Shown one piece after another: positions 9,240 to 18,374 of a DNA stretch of 64,000 bases. The notes beneath the pieces were generated by a model. The model made no database searches. It saw only the letters and a program-made list of their open reading frames with translations, and was not told the origin of the DNA. Made by a program: the position numbers and the translations under genes. Location of the stretch: assembly GCF_014648655.1 (NCBI RefSeq), contig NZ_BMRN01000009.1, positions 124,001 through 188,000 on the forward strand, given 5' to 3'. Position 1 is the stretch's first letter, and each line of letters begins with the position of its first letter. This stretch comes from Streptomyces atratus. Lineage in GTDB: Bacteria; Actinomycetota; Actinomycetes; Streptomycetales; Streptomycetaceae.

Positions 9240-9463
9240 GCCCAAATTGTAGCGATACGTGCTGTTATATGCCCGGCGTATCGCGCTGAACGGACTCCGC
9301 CCAGCCGGCCCCCAGCCACCGCATCCGGCGCGCCACAGGTGCGCCCCCCGCCCTTCAGGCCGGGTTCACCCGGCATTTCCGGAATCAAGAAACCCTCACC
9401 ACAGCGGCGTCGCGATCCGGGCCTCGGGCCGTTGCCGCCCTGTACTGAGGAGAATGTCGCGCC

Positions 9464-11137
9464 ATGTCCCACCCCGTGCCCGAATGGGCCGACCCCCAGG
9501 TTCCCGCGGAGTCGCTCGACCCCCAGGGGCTCAGCCGCCGAGGGCTGATGCGCCGAGCCGGTCTGTTCGGTGCGGCCTTCGCCGCCGCGTCGCTGCCGCT
9601 GCCCGCGCTGGCCGAGAGCCGGGGAGGCCGGTCCCAGGGACACGGTCACGGACACGCCCCCGACCTGGTCTATCTGGTCGGCGATCACCACAACCACTCC
9701 GTCTACAGCCATGACGCCAAATACACCTTCTCCCAGCTGGCCTCGGCAGGGCAGAAGTTCGGCCTCGACTGGATGGTCTTCACCGAGCACAGCAACATCG
9801 GGCACGCCGAGCTCGGCGCCGCTCAGGAACACCGGGAGATCCTCCAAGCCCGCGCCGACAACAAGCGCATGCTGATCTTCCAGGGCCTGGAGTGGTACAT
9901 CCCCGGTGCCGAGCACTGCACCGTCTTCTCGCCGCCCGGACGGCATGAAGTCGACCTCCTCACCCGTTTCGAGGAAGCCTTCGACGGCAAACTGCTCGGC
10001 TACACCGCCGGTGCCCCCACGCACCCCGACACCCAGCGGAACGAGGCGCACGCGGTCAAGGCCCTCAAGTGGCTGGCCGAACAGCGCCGCACCCGGTACG
10101 TCGACGACGTGCTCGTCCTCGCCAACCATCCCATGCGGCTCGGCATCGACTCCCCGCACGAGATGCGCGGCTGGCGCGACGCGGCCCCCGAGATCATGAT
10201 CGGCATGGAGGGCGCCCCGGGCGCCCAGGCCGGGGCGATCCCGGGCTGGCACCCGGACACCAACATCCGCGGCGAGTACACGAATTCACCCTCCGCCGAC
10301 TCCTGGCCCGGCTACCCGCGCGAGGCGTACGTCACCTACGGGGGCTTCGACTGGGCGACCGCGACCGTCGGCGGCCTGTGGGACGCGATGCTGGCGGAGG
10401 GAAAGCTCTTCACGATCACCTCCAACTCCGACGTCCACCGCGTCGCCCAGGACACCTGGGTCAACGGCGCCTGGCCGCCCGGCCAGAACTTCGACAACAC
10501 CGGCCACGTCCCCGACCCGTACAACACCACCGAGCCGCAGCCCGGCGGCGACTTCTGGCCGGGCCAGTTCAGCCGTACGCATGTCGGCGTCACCCGGTAC
10601 GGCTACCGGCACGTGATGGAGGGACTGCGTGCCGGCCGGGTCTGGGTCGACCACGGCCATCTCATCGACGGCATCGACGTCAAGGTGCGCGGCGAGCACG
10701 GCAACAGCGCCACACTCGGCGGCCGGCTGCGCGCCCGGCGCGGCGAGAAGCTCACCCTCACCGTCACGGTGACGGCCGCCTCCCGCCGCAATCCGTACGG
10801 TGTGCTGCCGCGCCTGGAGCACGTCGACGTCATCCGCGGCGCGGTCCGCGGTCCGGCCGCCGACCGCGACGACTGGCACGCTCCGGACACCCTGCTCGCC
10901 CACACCGCCGACGTGGCGGGCCGACGCGGCACGTACACCCTGCGCATCCCGGTCGGGCGCGCGGACGAGCCGTTCTACCTGCGGCTGCGCGGCAGCGACG
11001 GCGAGCGCCACGGAACGGGATTCCTCGGTGCGTCGGTCGACCCGCACGGCCCGCTCCCGCACGAGCCCGGCAAGGGCAACCCATGGCTCGACACCTGGTT
11101 CTACACCAACCCGGTCTTCGTGGACATCGTGCGCTGA
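9464..11137 (+). CDS. Tat-exported PHP/CehA-type metallohydrolase
   Basis: A 557-aa secreted enzyme. The N-terminus carries a twin-arginine signal (LSRRGLMRRAGLFGAAFA, then ALA-ES). The mature part begins with a PHP-like metal site (GDHHNHSVYSHDA, then TEHSNIGH) and further histidines (LANHPMR, SNSDVHR), as in the CehA/McbA metallohydrolase group. The substrate cannot be told from sequence. PHP enzymes are usually phosphoesterases, while CehA/McbA members hydrolyse carbamate or phosphate esters. It is monocistronic, divergent from the FHA-ABC gene, and ends at a shared bidirectional hairpin terminator. Confidence 0.85.
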   Translation: MSHPVPEWADPQVPAESLDPQGLSRRGLMRRAGLFGAAFAAASLPLPALAESRGGRSQGHGHGHAPDLVYLVGDHHNHSVYSHDAKYTFSQLASAGQKFGLDWMVFTEHSNIGHAELGAAQEHREILQARADNKRMLIFQGLEWYIPGAEHCTVFSPPGRHEVDLLTRFEEAFDGKLLGYTAGAPTHPDTQRNEAHAVKALKWLAEQRRTRYVDDVLVLANHPMRLGIDSPHEMRGWRDAAPEIMIGMEGAPGAQAGAIPGWHPDTNIRGEYTNSPSADSWPGYPREAYVTYGGFDWATATVGGLWDAMLAEGKLFTITSNSDVHRVAQDTWVNGAWPPGQNFDNTGHVPDPYNTTEPQPGGDFWPGQFSRTHVGVTRYGYRHVMEGLRAGRVWVDHGHLIDGIDVKVRGEHGNSATLGGRLRARRGEKLTLTVTVTAASRRNPYGVLPRLEHVDVIRGAVRGPAADRDDWHAPDTLLAHTADVAGRRGTYTLRIPVGRADEPFYLRLRGSDGERHGTGFLGASVDPHGPLPHEPGKGNPWLDTWFYTNPVFVDIVR

Positions 11138-11149
11138 GCCCGCCGAACA

Positions 11150-11179
11150 GCCGGGGCCGCCCGAGGCGGCGGCCCCGGC
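11150..11179. terminator. bidirectional hairpin terminator
   Basis: A perfect 12-bp stem (GCCGGGGCCGCC with its complement) and a 6-nt loop lie between two convergent genes, the metallohydrolase and phosphoglucomutase. There is no T-run on either side, as is common in Streptomyces. Confidence 0.75.
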
Positions 11180-11184
11180 CGGAC

Positions 11185-12825
11185 TCAGGCGTCCAGCGCC
11201 GCGGAGACCACGGCCCTGGCCTCCTCCTGCACCCGGCCGAGATGATCGGCGCCCAGGAACGACTCGGCATAGATCTTGTACACGTCCTCGGTTCCCGATG
11301 GACGGGCGGCGAACCAGGCGTTCTCGGTGGTCACCTTGATGCCGCCGATCGGTGCGCCGTTGCCGGGCGCCTCCGTCAGCACGGCCGTGACGGGTTCACC
11401 GGCCAGGGTGTCGGCCGTGACCTGTTCGGGGGAGAGCCGTGCGAGAACCGCCTTCTGCTCGCGGTCGGCGGGAGCGTCGATCCGGGCGTAAGCGGGCTCG
11501 CCGAACCGGCCGGTGAGCGCCGAGTAGTGCTCGGACGGGGACTTGCCCGTCACCGCGAGGATCTCGGAGGCGAGCAGCGCCAGGATGATGCCGTCCTTGT
11601 CGGTCGTCCATACCGACCCGTCTCGGCGCAGGAAGGACGCCCCGGCCGATTCCTCGCCGCCGAACCCGAGCGATCCGTCGACCAGTCCGTCCACGAACCA
11701 CTTGAAGCCGACCGGCACCTCGACCAGCTCACGGCCGAGGCCGGTGGCGACCCGGTCGATCATTCCCGAGGAGACCAGAGTCTTGCCGATGCCCGCTGCC
11801 GCCGGCCACTGCTCGCGGTGGGCGTACAGGTAGTTGATGGCGACGGCGAGGTAGTGGTTCGGGTTCATCAGCCCGGCGTCGGGTGTGACGATGCCGTGCC
11901 GGTCGGCGTCGGCGTCGTTCCCGGTCGCGATCTGATAGCGGTCGCGCTGCCCGATCAGCGAGGCCATCGCGTACGGCGAGGAGCAGTCCATCCGGATCTT
12001 TCCGTCCCAGTCCAGCGTCATGAACTGCCAGGTGGGGTCGGTCAGGGGATTGACCACGGTCAGATCGAGCCGGTGCTGTTCGGCGATGCGGCCCCAGTAC
12101 GCGACCGACGCTCCGCCCAACGGGTCGGCACCGATGCGTACTTCCGCCGAGCGGATCGCGTCCAGGTCGAGCACGGACGGCAGGTCCGCGACGTAGCTGC
12201 CGAGGAAGTCGTACGTCCTGGTGGTCGACGCCGCCCGTGCGCGGACGTAGGGCAGCCGTCGTACGTCTTTCATTCCGGCCGCGATGATCTCGTTGGCCCG
12301 CTCCTGGATCCAGCCGGTGGCCTCGGAGCCGGCCGGGCCGCCGTTCGGCGGGTTGTACTTGAACCCGCCGTCACCGGGCGGGTTGTGGGACGGAGTGACC
12401 ACCACACCGTCGGCGAGCTGCGAGGTCCGGCCCCGGTTGTGGGTGAGGATGGCGTGCGACACCGCCGGGGTCGGGGTGTAGCCGTCGGCCGGATCGATGA
12501 GCACGGTCACGTCATTGGCGGCGAACACCTCGATGGCGGTGATCCGGGCCGGTTCCGACAGCGCATGGGTGTCGGCGCCGAGGAAGAGCGGCCCGTCCGT
12601 GCCCTGCAGCGCCCGGTACTCGCTGATGGCCTGGCTGGTGGCGGCGATGTGGTCCTCGTTGAACGCGGTGGCCGTGGACGACCCGCGATGGCCGGAGGTA
12701 CCGAAGGCCACCCGCTGGCCGGGCTCGGCCGGATCCGGGTGCAGCGTGTAATAAGCCGTGACCAGCCGGGCCACATCGGTGAGATCCTCCGGCCGGGCCC
12801 GCTGTCCAGCTCGTTCGTGCGGCAT
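11185..12825 (-). CDS. pgm: phosphoglucomutase (alpha-D-glucose phosphate-specific)
   Basis: A 546-aa enzyme interconverting glucose-1-phosphate and glucose-6-phosphate, linking glycolysis with glycogen, trehalose and cell-wall precursor synthesis. The active-site serine loop is present (VVTPSHNPPGDGGFKYNPP). So are the metal loop DADADRHG, the sugar-binding loop GFGGEESAGAS and the phosphate-binding C-terminal RPSGTED. Length matches the family. The ATG is preceded by a good GGAGGAG site 7 nt away. It is probably monocistronic, ending at the bidirectional terminator shared with the convergent metallohydrolase. Confidence 0.95.
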   Translation of the reverse strand: MPHERAGQRARPEDLTDVARLVTAYYTLHPDPAEPGQRVAFGTSGHRGSSTATAFNEDHIAATSQAISEYRALQGTDGPLFLGADTHALSEPARITAIEVFAANDVTVLIDPADGYTPTPAVSHAILTHNRGRTSQLADGVVVTPSHNPPGDGGFKYNPPNGGPAGSEATGWIQERANEIIAAGMKDVRRLPYVRARAASTTRTYDFLGSYVADLPSVLDLDAIRSAEVRIGADPLGGASVAYWGRIAEQHRLDLTVVNPLTDPTWQFMTLDWDGKIRMDCSSPYAMASLIGQRDRYQIATGNDADADRHGIVTPDAGLMNPNHYLAVAINYLYAHREQWPAAAGIGKTLVSSGMIDRVATGLGRELVEVPVGFKWFVDGLVDGSLGFGGEESAGASFLRRDGSVWTTDKDGIILALLASEILAVTGKSPSEHYSALTGRFGEPAYARIDAPADREQKAVLARLSPEQVTADTLAGEPVTAVLTEAPGNGAPIGGIKVTTENAWFAARPSGTEDVYKIYAESFLGADHLGRVQEEARAVVSAALDA

Positions 12826-13066
12826 CTGCCCACTCCTCCGTATCGGTCCTTGCGATCTTCCTCCCCCTTATTTTCACGGGTGGCCTGCGCCGGTCCGCCA
12901 CTGCCCCGCCGTGGACACCCACCGGCGCGGAGGGGAGGGCCGGCTCGATGAACAGCCCAAATCCTGTGGAGGCTTGGCTCGGCCCGACATATGTTCGTCC
13001 AGGATGACGAGCAGTTCACCGCCGATGACGTCAAAGGCGGGTTCCGGACGAACAGGGAGAGACGAG

Positions 13067-13549
13067 ATGGCACCGAAGGGGTCCGCGGAGGCCGACCGTG
13101 TCCTGCTGCGCGAGGCCGCCGCCGAGGACGCGGAGCCGCTCACCCGGCTCTTCCTCGCCTCCCGCGCCGCAGCCATGCCGTACCTGCCGAAGGTGCACAG
13201 CGACGAGGACACGCTGGCCTGGATGACCCATGTCGTCCTGCCCGGAACAACGGTGTGGATCGCCGAGACCGGGACCGGGGAGGTACTGGGGTTCGCCTCC
13301 CTCGACGGAAGCGAGCTGGAACACCTGTATCTGCGACCCGATGTACGGCGTCGGGGCATCGGCTCGCTGCTCCTGGCCAAGGCGCGCGAGATCGCCCCCG
13401 ACGAGCTCACTCTGTACGTCTTCCAGCGCAACGCCGACGCACGGGCCTTCTACGAGCGGCACGGCTTCACCGCGGTCGGGTTCGACGACGGCAGCCGCAA
13501 CGAGGAGAAGGAACCGGACGTCAGGTACCGGTGGACCGCGAACCGCTGA
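13067..13549 (+). CDS. GNAT family N-acetyltransferase
   Basis: A 160-aa acetyltransferase of unknown substrate. Acetyl-CoA binding motif A is clear (LYLRPDVRRRGIGSLLL), followed by NADARAFYERHGFTAVG, the usual motif B. I chose the ATG at 13067 because AGGGAGAG lies just upstream; the frame is open further 5' but reads through non-conserved sequence. It is a single gene, with no operon partner in the same direction within 200 bp. Confidence 0.88.
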   Translation: MAPKGSAEADRVLLREAAAEDAEPLTRLFLASRAAAMPYLPKVHSDEDTLAWMTHVVLPGTTVWIAETGTGEVLGFASLDGSELEHLYLRPDVRRRGIGSLLLAKAREIAPDELTLYVFQRNADARAFYERHGFTAVGFDDGSRNEEKEPDVRYRWTANR

Positions 13550-13756
13550 CGGCCCGCCCCGTCCGGGACGAAGTCTTCGGCACACCGACGGACCTGGCAC
13601 CTGGCACCCGACGGCCCCGCGCCGTGGCCCTGCTGTCACTGGCCCTGCCCGATGCTGCCCACCACCGCGCGGGAGCCGGAGGGGGCGCCCGGGTAATCCG
13701 TGCGGTGGGCCTGCGGCAGGATCGCGGGGGGACGAGGGCTGCGGCACAGTGGGCAT

Positions 13757-14074
13757 ATGGACGATCTGAATGCCCTCGCCGACGAGCATCTGGCCGCGGC
13801 CCGCACCTCAGCACACGGCCGCAGCGCCCACCGCCTGCTGCATGAGGAACCCCTGCGCCAGACCGTCATCGCCCTCACCTCCGGCTCCGCCCTCGACGAG
13901 CACAACGCACCCGCCGCGGCATCTCTCCAGGTGCTCCGCGGCAGAGTGCGTCTCACGGCGCCCTCCGGCGATGTGGAGCTGAGTGCCGGAGGACTCCACC
14001 CGATCCCGCAGGAGCGGCACGGGCTGCTGGCGCTGGAGGACGCCGTAGTGCTGCTGACGACCGTCAACGAGTGA
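13757..14074 (+). CDS. small cupin-like protein
   Basis: A 105-aa protein with a single cupin barrel: an N-terminal helix, then QTVIALTSGSALDEHNAPAA, the usual first motif, and a second motif around SAGGLHPIPQERHGLLAL. Histidines at DEHN and RHGL could hold a metal. Small cupins of this kind are often called LuxR- or HspQ-like and may bind small ligands; the activity is unknown. Its 3' end overlaps the stop of the convergent MFS gene by 11 nt. Confidence 0.8.
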   Translation: MDDLNALADEHLAAARTSAHGRSAHRLLHEEPLRQTVIALTSGSALDEHNAPAAASLQVLRGRVRLTAPSGDVELSAGGLHPIPQERHGLLALEDAVVLLTTVNE

Positions 14075-15329
14075 CGGCGATGGACCCGGGACGTGCGGCG
14101 GAGGTCATCCGGACGCGTTCCAGGACCCACAGCACGAGGCTTCCGGCGGCCAGCGAACCGCCCAGGATGCAGATACCGCTCCAGCCCGCCCGTGCCCAGA
14201 CCACCGAAGCGAGTGCGGCTCCGGCTGCCCCGCCCATGAAGAAGAGCGTCATGAATCCCGAGTTGATCCGGTTGCGGGCCTCCGGGCGGAGCGCGTAGAT
14301 CACATTCTGTGCGCTGTTGAGCCCCGCCTGCTGGGCGATGTTCAGCGAGATCACCCCGACGGCCAGCCACAGCAGGGAGGACTCGCCGGCCAGCAGCGGC
14401 AGCCAGGAGAGCGTGAGGAGCGCGGCCGCCGTTCCCGACACCGCCTGTACCCGGCCGCGGTCGCTCAACCGGGCCGCGAAGTTCATGCCCACCACACCGA
14501 TGACGCCCACCAGACCGAAGAGTCCGATGGCGGCCGCGTTCCAGCGGAAAGGGGGCCGGGTCAGCAGAAACGTCAGCGCGGTCAGCTGCACGCTGTACGA
14601 GGCCATGGAGAACGCGCCGATGGCTGCCCGCCAGCGGAGCAGAGGCTCCTGCCGCAGCAGGGACAGTGTGGAGCGCAGAAGTCCGGTGTATGACATCGGG
14701 GCCGCGTCGCGCTGCCGGGGCAGCCGGGGGAGCCGTTTGTGCAGAAGTATCGCCATGACGGCCATGAGCAGCGCGTTCACCCAGTACGCGGTCCGCCAGC
14801 CGCCGAGCTCGGACAGCGCGCCGGAGGCCATCCGCCCGAACAGCCCGCCGAGCAGGACACCGGACATGACGACGCCGACGATCCTGCCGCGTTCGGCCGG
14901 GGCCGCGAGCGTCGCCGCGAACGGCACCACGACCTGCGCGCCGACGGAGGTCAGTGCGGTGAGCAGGGTCCCGGCGATCAGCAGGGGGCCGGTGGGGGCA
15001 GCGGCCGTGGCCAGGAGGAAGAAAGCGGTCAGCGCGAACAGAATCACGGCGAGTCGTCGGCGTTCCATGACGTCCCCGAGGGGAACGAGCAGGATCAGGC
15101 CCAGCGCGTAACCGGCCTGGGCGGCGGTCACGATCAGCCCCGCAGCGGTGACACCGATGTGCAGATTCACCTCGATGATGTCGAGCAGCGGCTGCGCGAA
15201 GTAGTTGCCGGCGGCCGAGAGTCCGGCAGCGAGGGCCATCAGCAGGACCAGACCGCGCCCGAGAGCGGGCGGATCGGGGAGAGTGCGCGGGACGGCCCGG
15301 CTTCGGGTCCCGTGTGTGGAATGAGCCAT
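14064..15329 (-). CDS. MFS transporter
   Basis: A 421-aa major facilitator transporter with about 12 hydrophobic helices. A conserved motif A-like loop after helix 2 (LVPLGDVMERRRLAVIL) and the helix 5 region point to a proton-driven drug or metabolite exporter of the AraJ/YnfM-like type. The ATG at 15327-15329 has GAGGGA directly upstream; the frame extends 10 codons further but without a site. It is divergent from a LysR regulator 80 bp away, with an inverted repeat between them, so the LysR protein probably controls it. Confidence 0.9.
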   Translation of the reverse strand: MAHSTHGTRSRAVPRTLPDPPALGRGLVLLMALAAGLSAAGNYFAQPLLDIIEVNLHIGVTAAGLIVTAAQAGYALGLILLVPLGDVMERRRLAVILFALTAFFLLATAAAPTGPLLIAGTLLTALTSVGAQVVVPFAATLAAPAERGRIVGVVMSGVLLGGLFGRMASGALSELGGWRTAYWVNALLMAVMAILLHKRLPRLPRQRDAAPMSYTGLLRSTLSLLRQEPLLRWRAAIGAFSMASYSVQLTALTFLLTRPPFRWNAAAIGLFGLVGVIGVVGMNFAARLSDRGRVQAVSGTAAALLTLSWLPLLAGESSLLWLAVGVISLNIAQQAGLNSAQNVIYALRPEARNRINSGFMTLFFMGGAAGAALASVVWARAGWSGICILGGSLAAGSLVLWVLERVRMTSAARPGSIAVTR

Positions 15330-15382
15330 GTCCCTCAGCGTCGGGGATCCACCATCCATGAGTCCAACACATGTTTTTCATT

Positions 15383-15405
15383 CCATCGATCGTGGTTCAC
15401 GATGG
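15383..15405. promoter_or_regulatory. LysR-type operator in the MFS/lysR intergenic region
   Basis: CCATCG and CGATGG form a perfect inverted repeat separated by 11 nt. With one more flanking pair (T/A) the arms are 7 bp, and this fits the T-N11-A rule of LysR boxes. A second, wider pair (CCATCCAT at 15352-15359 and ATGGATGG at 15402-15409) overlaps it and could be the second half-site. It lies just upstream of the regulator start. Confidence 0.7.
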
Positions 15406-15409
15406 ATGG

Positions 15410-16285
15410 ATGGAACTTCAGCAGATGCGGTACGTCGTCGCGGTGGCCGAACTGGGGAACTTCACCCGCGCCGCGAAGAGGTGTCTGGTCGTCCAGTCCG
15501 CGTTGAGTCATCAGGTCGCGCGACTGGAGAAGGAGCTGGGGGCCCGGCTCTTCGACCGCACCAGCCGTCAGGTGCGGCTCACCGCGGCGGGCGAGGCGTT
15601 CCTGCCGGAGGCCAGGCAGGCGCTGGACGCGGCGGAGCGGGCCCGTGCCGAAGTGGCCGCCACGGCGGGGGAGGTCCGCGGGCGTCTGGCGGTCGGAGCC
15701 ATCCCGACCGTCGCCGCGGTCGATATCCCGGCCGCGCTGCGGGCGTTCCACCTCCGCTACCCGAAGGTGCACATCGTCCTGCGCGACGGGGCGAGCAAGG
15801 ACCTGGTCCAGGAGGTGCGGGACGGCGTGCTCGACGTGGCGTTCCTGGGCGTGCTGCCGAGTTACCGGCCTAAGGGCGTGAGCGATCACGAACTCGCCAC
15901 GGGCGAACTGGTCGCCGTCGTGGCCCCCACCCACTCCCTGGCCGGCGAGGCGGAAGTGGGTCTGGAACGGCTGGCGAAGGAGATGTTCGTCGACTACCCC
16001 GACGGCACCGCGGCCCGGGCGCAGTCGGAGGAGGCGTTCGCGGCGATGGGGCTCACCCGCGAGGTGGCCTTCGAGGTCAGCGGCACCGACTTCATCGTCC
16101 GGCTGGTCCGCAGCGGGCTCGGCATCGCCATGCTTCCGGCCGCCTTCGCGGCGGAACTGACCGGCGTACATGTGCTGTTCGTCCGCGACGCGCCCGCCCG
16201 CACGGAGCGGCTGGTCTGGAGCCGCTTCCGCCCCGCCCCGGCCGCTGCGGCATTCCTGACCGGACTCGGTGTCGACGCCGGCTGA
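15410..16285 (+). CDS. LysR family transcriptional regulator
   Basis: A 291-aa regulator. The winged HTH is at about 1-60 (MRYVVAVAELGNFTRAAKR, then QSALSHQVARLEKELGARLF), followed by a substrate-binding co-inducer domain to the end. Start chosen at ATG 15410, which gives the usual five residues before the first helix. It is divergent from the MFS transporter and probably autoregulated through the 80-bp region between them. Nearest relatives appear to be the many actinobacterial LysR proteins paired with exporters; the inducer is unknown. Confidence 0.92.
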   Translation: MELQQMRYVVAVAELGNFTRAAKRCLVVQSALSHQVARLEKELGARLFDRTSRQVRLTAAGEAFLPEARQALDAAERARAEVAATAGEVRGRLAVGAIPTVAAVDIPAALRAFHLRYPKVHIVLRDGASKDLVQEVRDGVLDVAFLGVLPSYRPKGVSDHELATGELVAVVAPTHSLAGEAEVGLERLAKEMFVDYPDGTAARAQSEEAFAAMGLTREVAFEVSGTDFIVRLVRSGLGIAMLPAAFAAELTGVHVLFVRDAPARTERLVWSRFRPAPAAAAFLTGLGVDAG

Positions 16286-16294
16286 ACAATCCCT

Positions 16295-16664
16295 TCAGCC
16301 TTTCGGCAGCGACCGGCGGCGGTTCCGCAGGAAGTCCCGCTCGGCCGTGTTCTCCGTGCGGTCGACAGCGGCGTCGTACGCCGACGCGGCGAGGGCCCCT
16401 CGCCGCGTCGGCGGTGACCACGACACAGCCCACAGGGGTGTCACCGTTCAGGGCCGGCAGCACGACATCGTCGTGGAACGCCGTCCGCGGGTCCGAGATC
16501 TCGGCCCGGTACCGGTCGGGCAGCTCGGCCGAGCCGACGACGGCCTCGCCCTTCTCGGCCCGGGTCCGCCGATGGCAGGCCGTCAGCAGACGGGCCGGCC
16601 CGTCCTCGGTGCCACCGCGCCGACCCGGCCGGCGGACGACGACGATGTCGGATCGGCCAGTCAT
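16295..16664 (-). pseudogene. chimeric gene wreckage: GNAT N-terminus joined to a sigma-factor tail
   Basis: Reading from an ATG at 16662-16664, the first about 90 residues resemble an acetyltransferase N-terminal half (LPDRYRAEISDPRTAFHDD, then DTPVGCVVVTAD). The acetyl-CoA motif never follows. In another frame, 16295-16378 encodes YDAAVDRTENTAERDFLRNR and then RRSLPKG before a stop. This is the usual C-terminus of the DUF6596-type ECF sigma factors. So the stretch joins remnants of two different genes. The family assignments are by recognition of short stretches and are tentative. Confidence 0.5.
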
Positions 16665-16880
16665 CCCATCAGCATCACACGCACGCCCTGACGGGCGGCG
16701 GGGAGGTCCTCGACCGGGGCCGGATCGGTGCCGGGGCGCCGGCCCCGGCCACCGGCGGGCGTCTTCGCGTCATCTGTACCGGACCGGCCATGGGAGGGGG
16801 TGTCACGGGGGCCGGCTGGGCAGGTACTGGTGTACGACCCGGAAAACGGGGCGAAGCGGCGGTGTCGAGGGGTGTGTGAC

Positions 16881-17768
16881 GTGAGGGAGCAGACCGTGTG
16901 GCAGTTCTCCGACGATCGTGGGCAGTTGTCGACCGCCGGGCGGCGCCCGGCGCGGGTGCTTGCCTATGTCCAGGCCGGAGCGACCCTGTGGGACCACGGG
17001 ATGCGCCCGAGCGCAATATTCGGCTCCGATCACGACGACCGAGCCGTGCCGGACGCGGCGAAGACCGGATCGATGTCGCTGGCCGAGGTCGGCTACCTCG
17101 GTGCGGGCAGCACCCTGGACGTGGACACCCTGCTGAGCGGTGAGCCGGACCTCGTGGTGGCCGTCAGCTACGGCGGCGGTCATGTCTACGGGCTCGCCCC
17201 GGAGACCGCCAAGCATCTGGAGGAGCACGTCCCGGTCGTCGTCATCGACGTGGGCCAGGCGCGCACCCTCGCGGAGATCGGTGACCGGTTCGCGCAGCTG
17301 GCGCGCTCACTCGGCGCCGAGGAAGCCACGACGGCGACACAGGACCTGGAAGCTGCCCGGGACCGGCTGCGCACGCTCGCCGCCGGACCGGACCGGCCCA
17401 GGGTGGTCGCCCTCTCCCCGGCCGGACAGGACCGGACGCACCTTGCCCGCCCCCGCATGTGGCCCGAGCTGCGTGTGCTGGCAGAGCTCGGCGTCGACCT
17501 GGTGGAGCCGGCCGAGGGGCCCGGCGTGAACTGGTCCACGGGCGGCTGGGCGGACGCCGCGGCGCTGCGCCCCGCCATCGTGCTCGCCGACATCCGCGCC
17601 AATGCCACACCCCTGGACGAGCTCCGGACGAACGAGGAGTGGTCGGCGATCGAGGGCGTCGCCCGGGTGCTGCCCTGGAATCCGGAGCCGGTCTGCAGTC
17701 CGCAGGCCCATGCACGGTTCCTGACACTCGTGACCGAGGCGCTGGAGGCCGCCACCCGGCGGCTTTGA
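16881..17768 (+). CDS. periplasmic-binding-like protein without signal peptide
   Basis: A 295-aa protein with the class III (TroA/BtuF/FepB-like) binding fold: VLAYVQAGATLWDHGMRP, LLSGEPDLVVAVS and VPVVVIDVG are the typical first-lobe elements. Unlike normal ABC receptors it has no signal peptide or lipobox, so it should stay in the cytosol. GTG 16881 has GAGGGG 9 nt upstream; GTG 16896 with GAGGGAG is an alternative. No permease or ATPase is adjacent. Streptomyces has a family of such leaderless binding-like proteins; their ligand is not known. The next gene downstream is a sugar kinase. Confidence 0.75.
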   Translation: MREQTVWQFSDDRGQLSTAGRRPARVLAYVQAGATLWDHGMRPSAIFGSDHDDRAVPDAAKTGSMSLAEVGYLGAGSTLDVDTLLSGEPDLVVAVSYGGGHVYGLAPETAKHLEEHVPVVVIDVGQARTLAEIGDRFAQLARSLGAEEATTATQDLEAARDRLRTLAAGPDRPRVVALSPAGQDRTHLARPRMWPELRVLAELGVDLVEPAEGPGVNWSTGGWADAAALRPAIVLADIRANATPLDELRTNEEWSAIEGVARVLPWNPEPVCSPQAHARFLTLVTEALEAATRRL

Positions 17769-17899
17769 CGTACGCGGCCACAGGGTGCGCCCGCCCCGCC
17801 CGCCGTACGGGCCGCGTGTTCCGTCCGCAACCGCCCACGATCCCGTCGGGCGGCGAGTTCCGCAGCGGCGGGCTCGGCGATCTCCCCGTGGTCCCGCCG

Positions 17900-18370
17900 T
17901 GGTCCCGGCCGGGCACTGGACGACCACGGGCGCCGGTCGCACCGCAACCTTCGACCGGGACTCGACCGCCGTCTCCAGCACCGTGTACGGCGACCTGGAA
18001 CTGACGACGCCGGTACGGTTCGGCGGCCCGGACAGGACCAGCGGTACCGGTTCCGTGCTGCTCTGCGCCACGCAGGACACGGCCGACGGCTACGCCGTGA
18101 ACCTCGACCCGAATCTGCGGACGGCCCGGCTCTTGCGCAGGGACGGCGGACGGACGACCGTACTCGCCGAAGTGCCCCTGCTGCTGCCCACCGGGGTGAC
18201 CCTTCGGCTGCGGATCCGGGCCCGGGGCGAACGGATCGAGGCGTTCATCGACGGCCGTCCGGTCATCGATGTGACGGACGCGCTATGCAGGCGGCAGGAT
18301 CGGGCTCAATGTGTTCGGAGGCCGCACCGCCTACCAGGACACCTTCGTCACCGCACTCCAGGAGACCCCA
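17900..18370 (+). pseudogene. C-terminal fragment of a GH32-like glycosidase, frameshifted
   Basis: The frame reading GHWTTTGAGRTATFDRDST through GRPVIDVTDA looks like the concanavalin-like C-terminal domain attached to Streptomyces GH32 (levanase/sucrase-type) enzymes. Near 18285 the homology jumps to another frame (GGRIGLNVFGGRTAYQDT, then FVTALQ), which is the natural end of such domains. No five-bladed catalytic domain is upstream. It is therefore a 5'-deleted, frameshifted remnant. Its position immediately before a fructokinase-like gene supports an old sugar-utilisation operon. Confidence 0.6.
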
Positions 18371-18374
18371 GCTC

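Noticed and set aside
10069..12951. A 960-codon open frame on the plus strand
   Set aside because: It overlaps the metallohydrolase in another frame and runs antisense to phosphoglucomutase; it is a shadow caused by high GC, with no motif.
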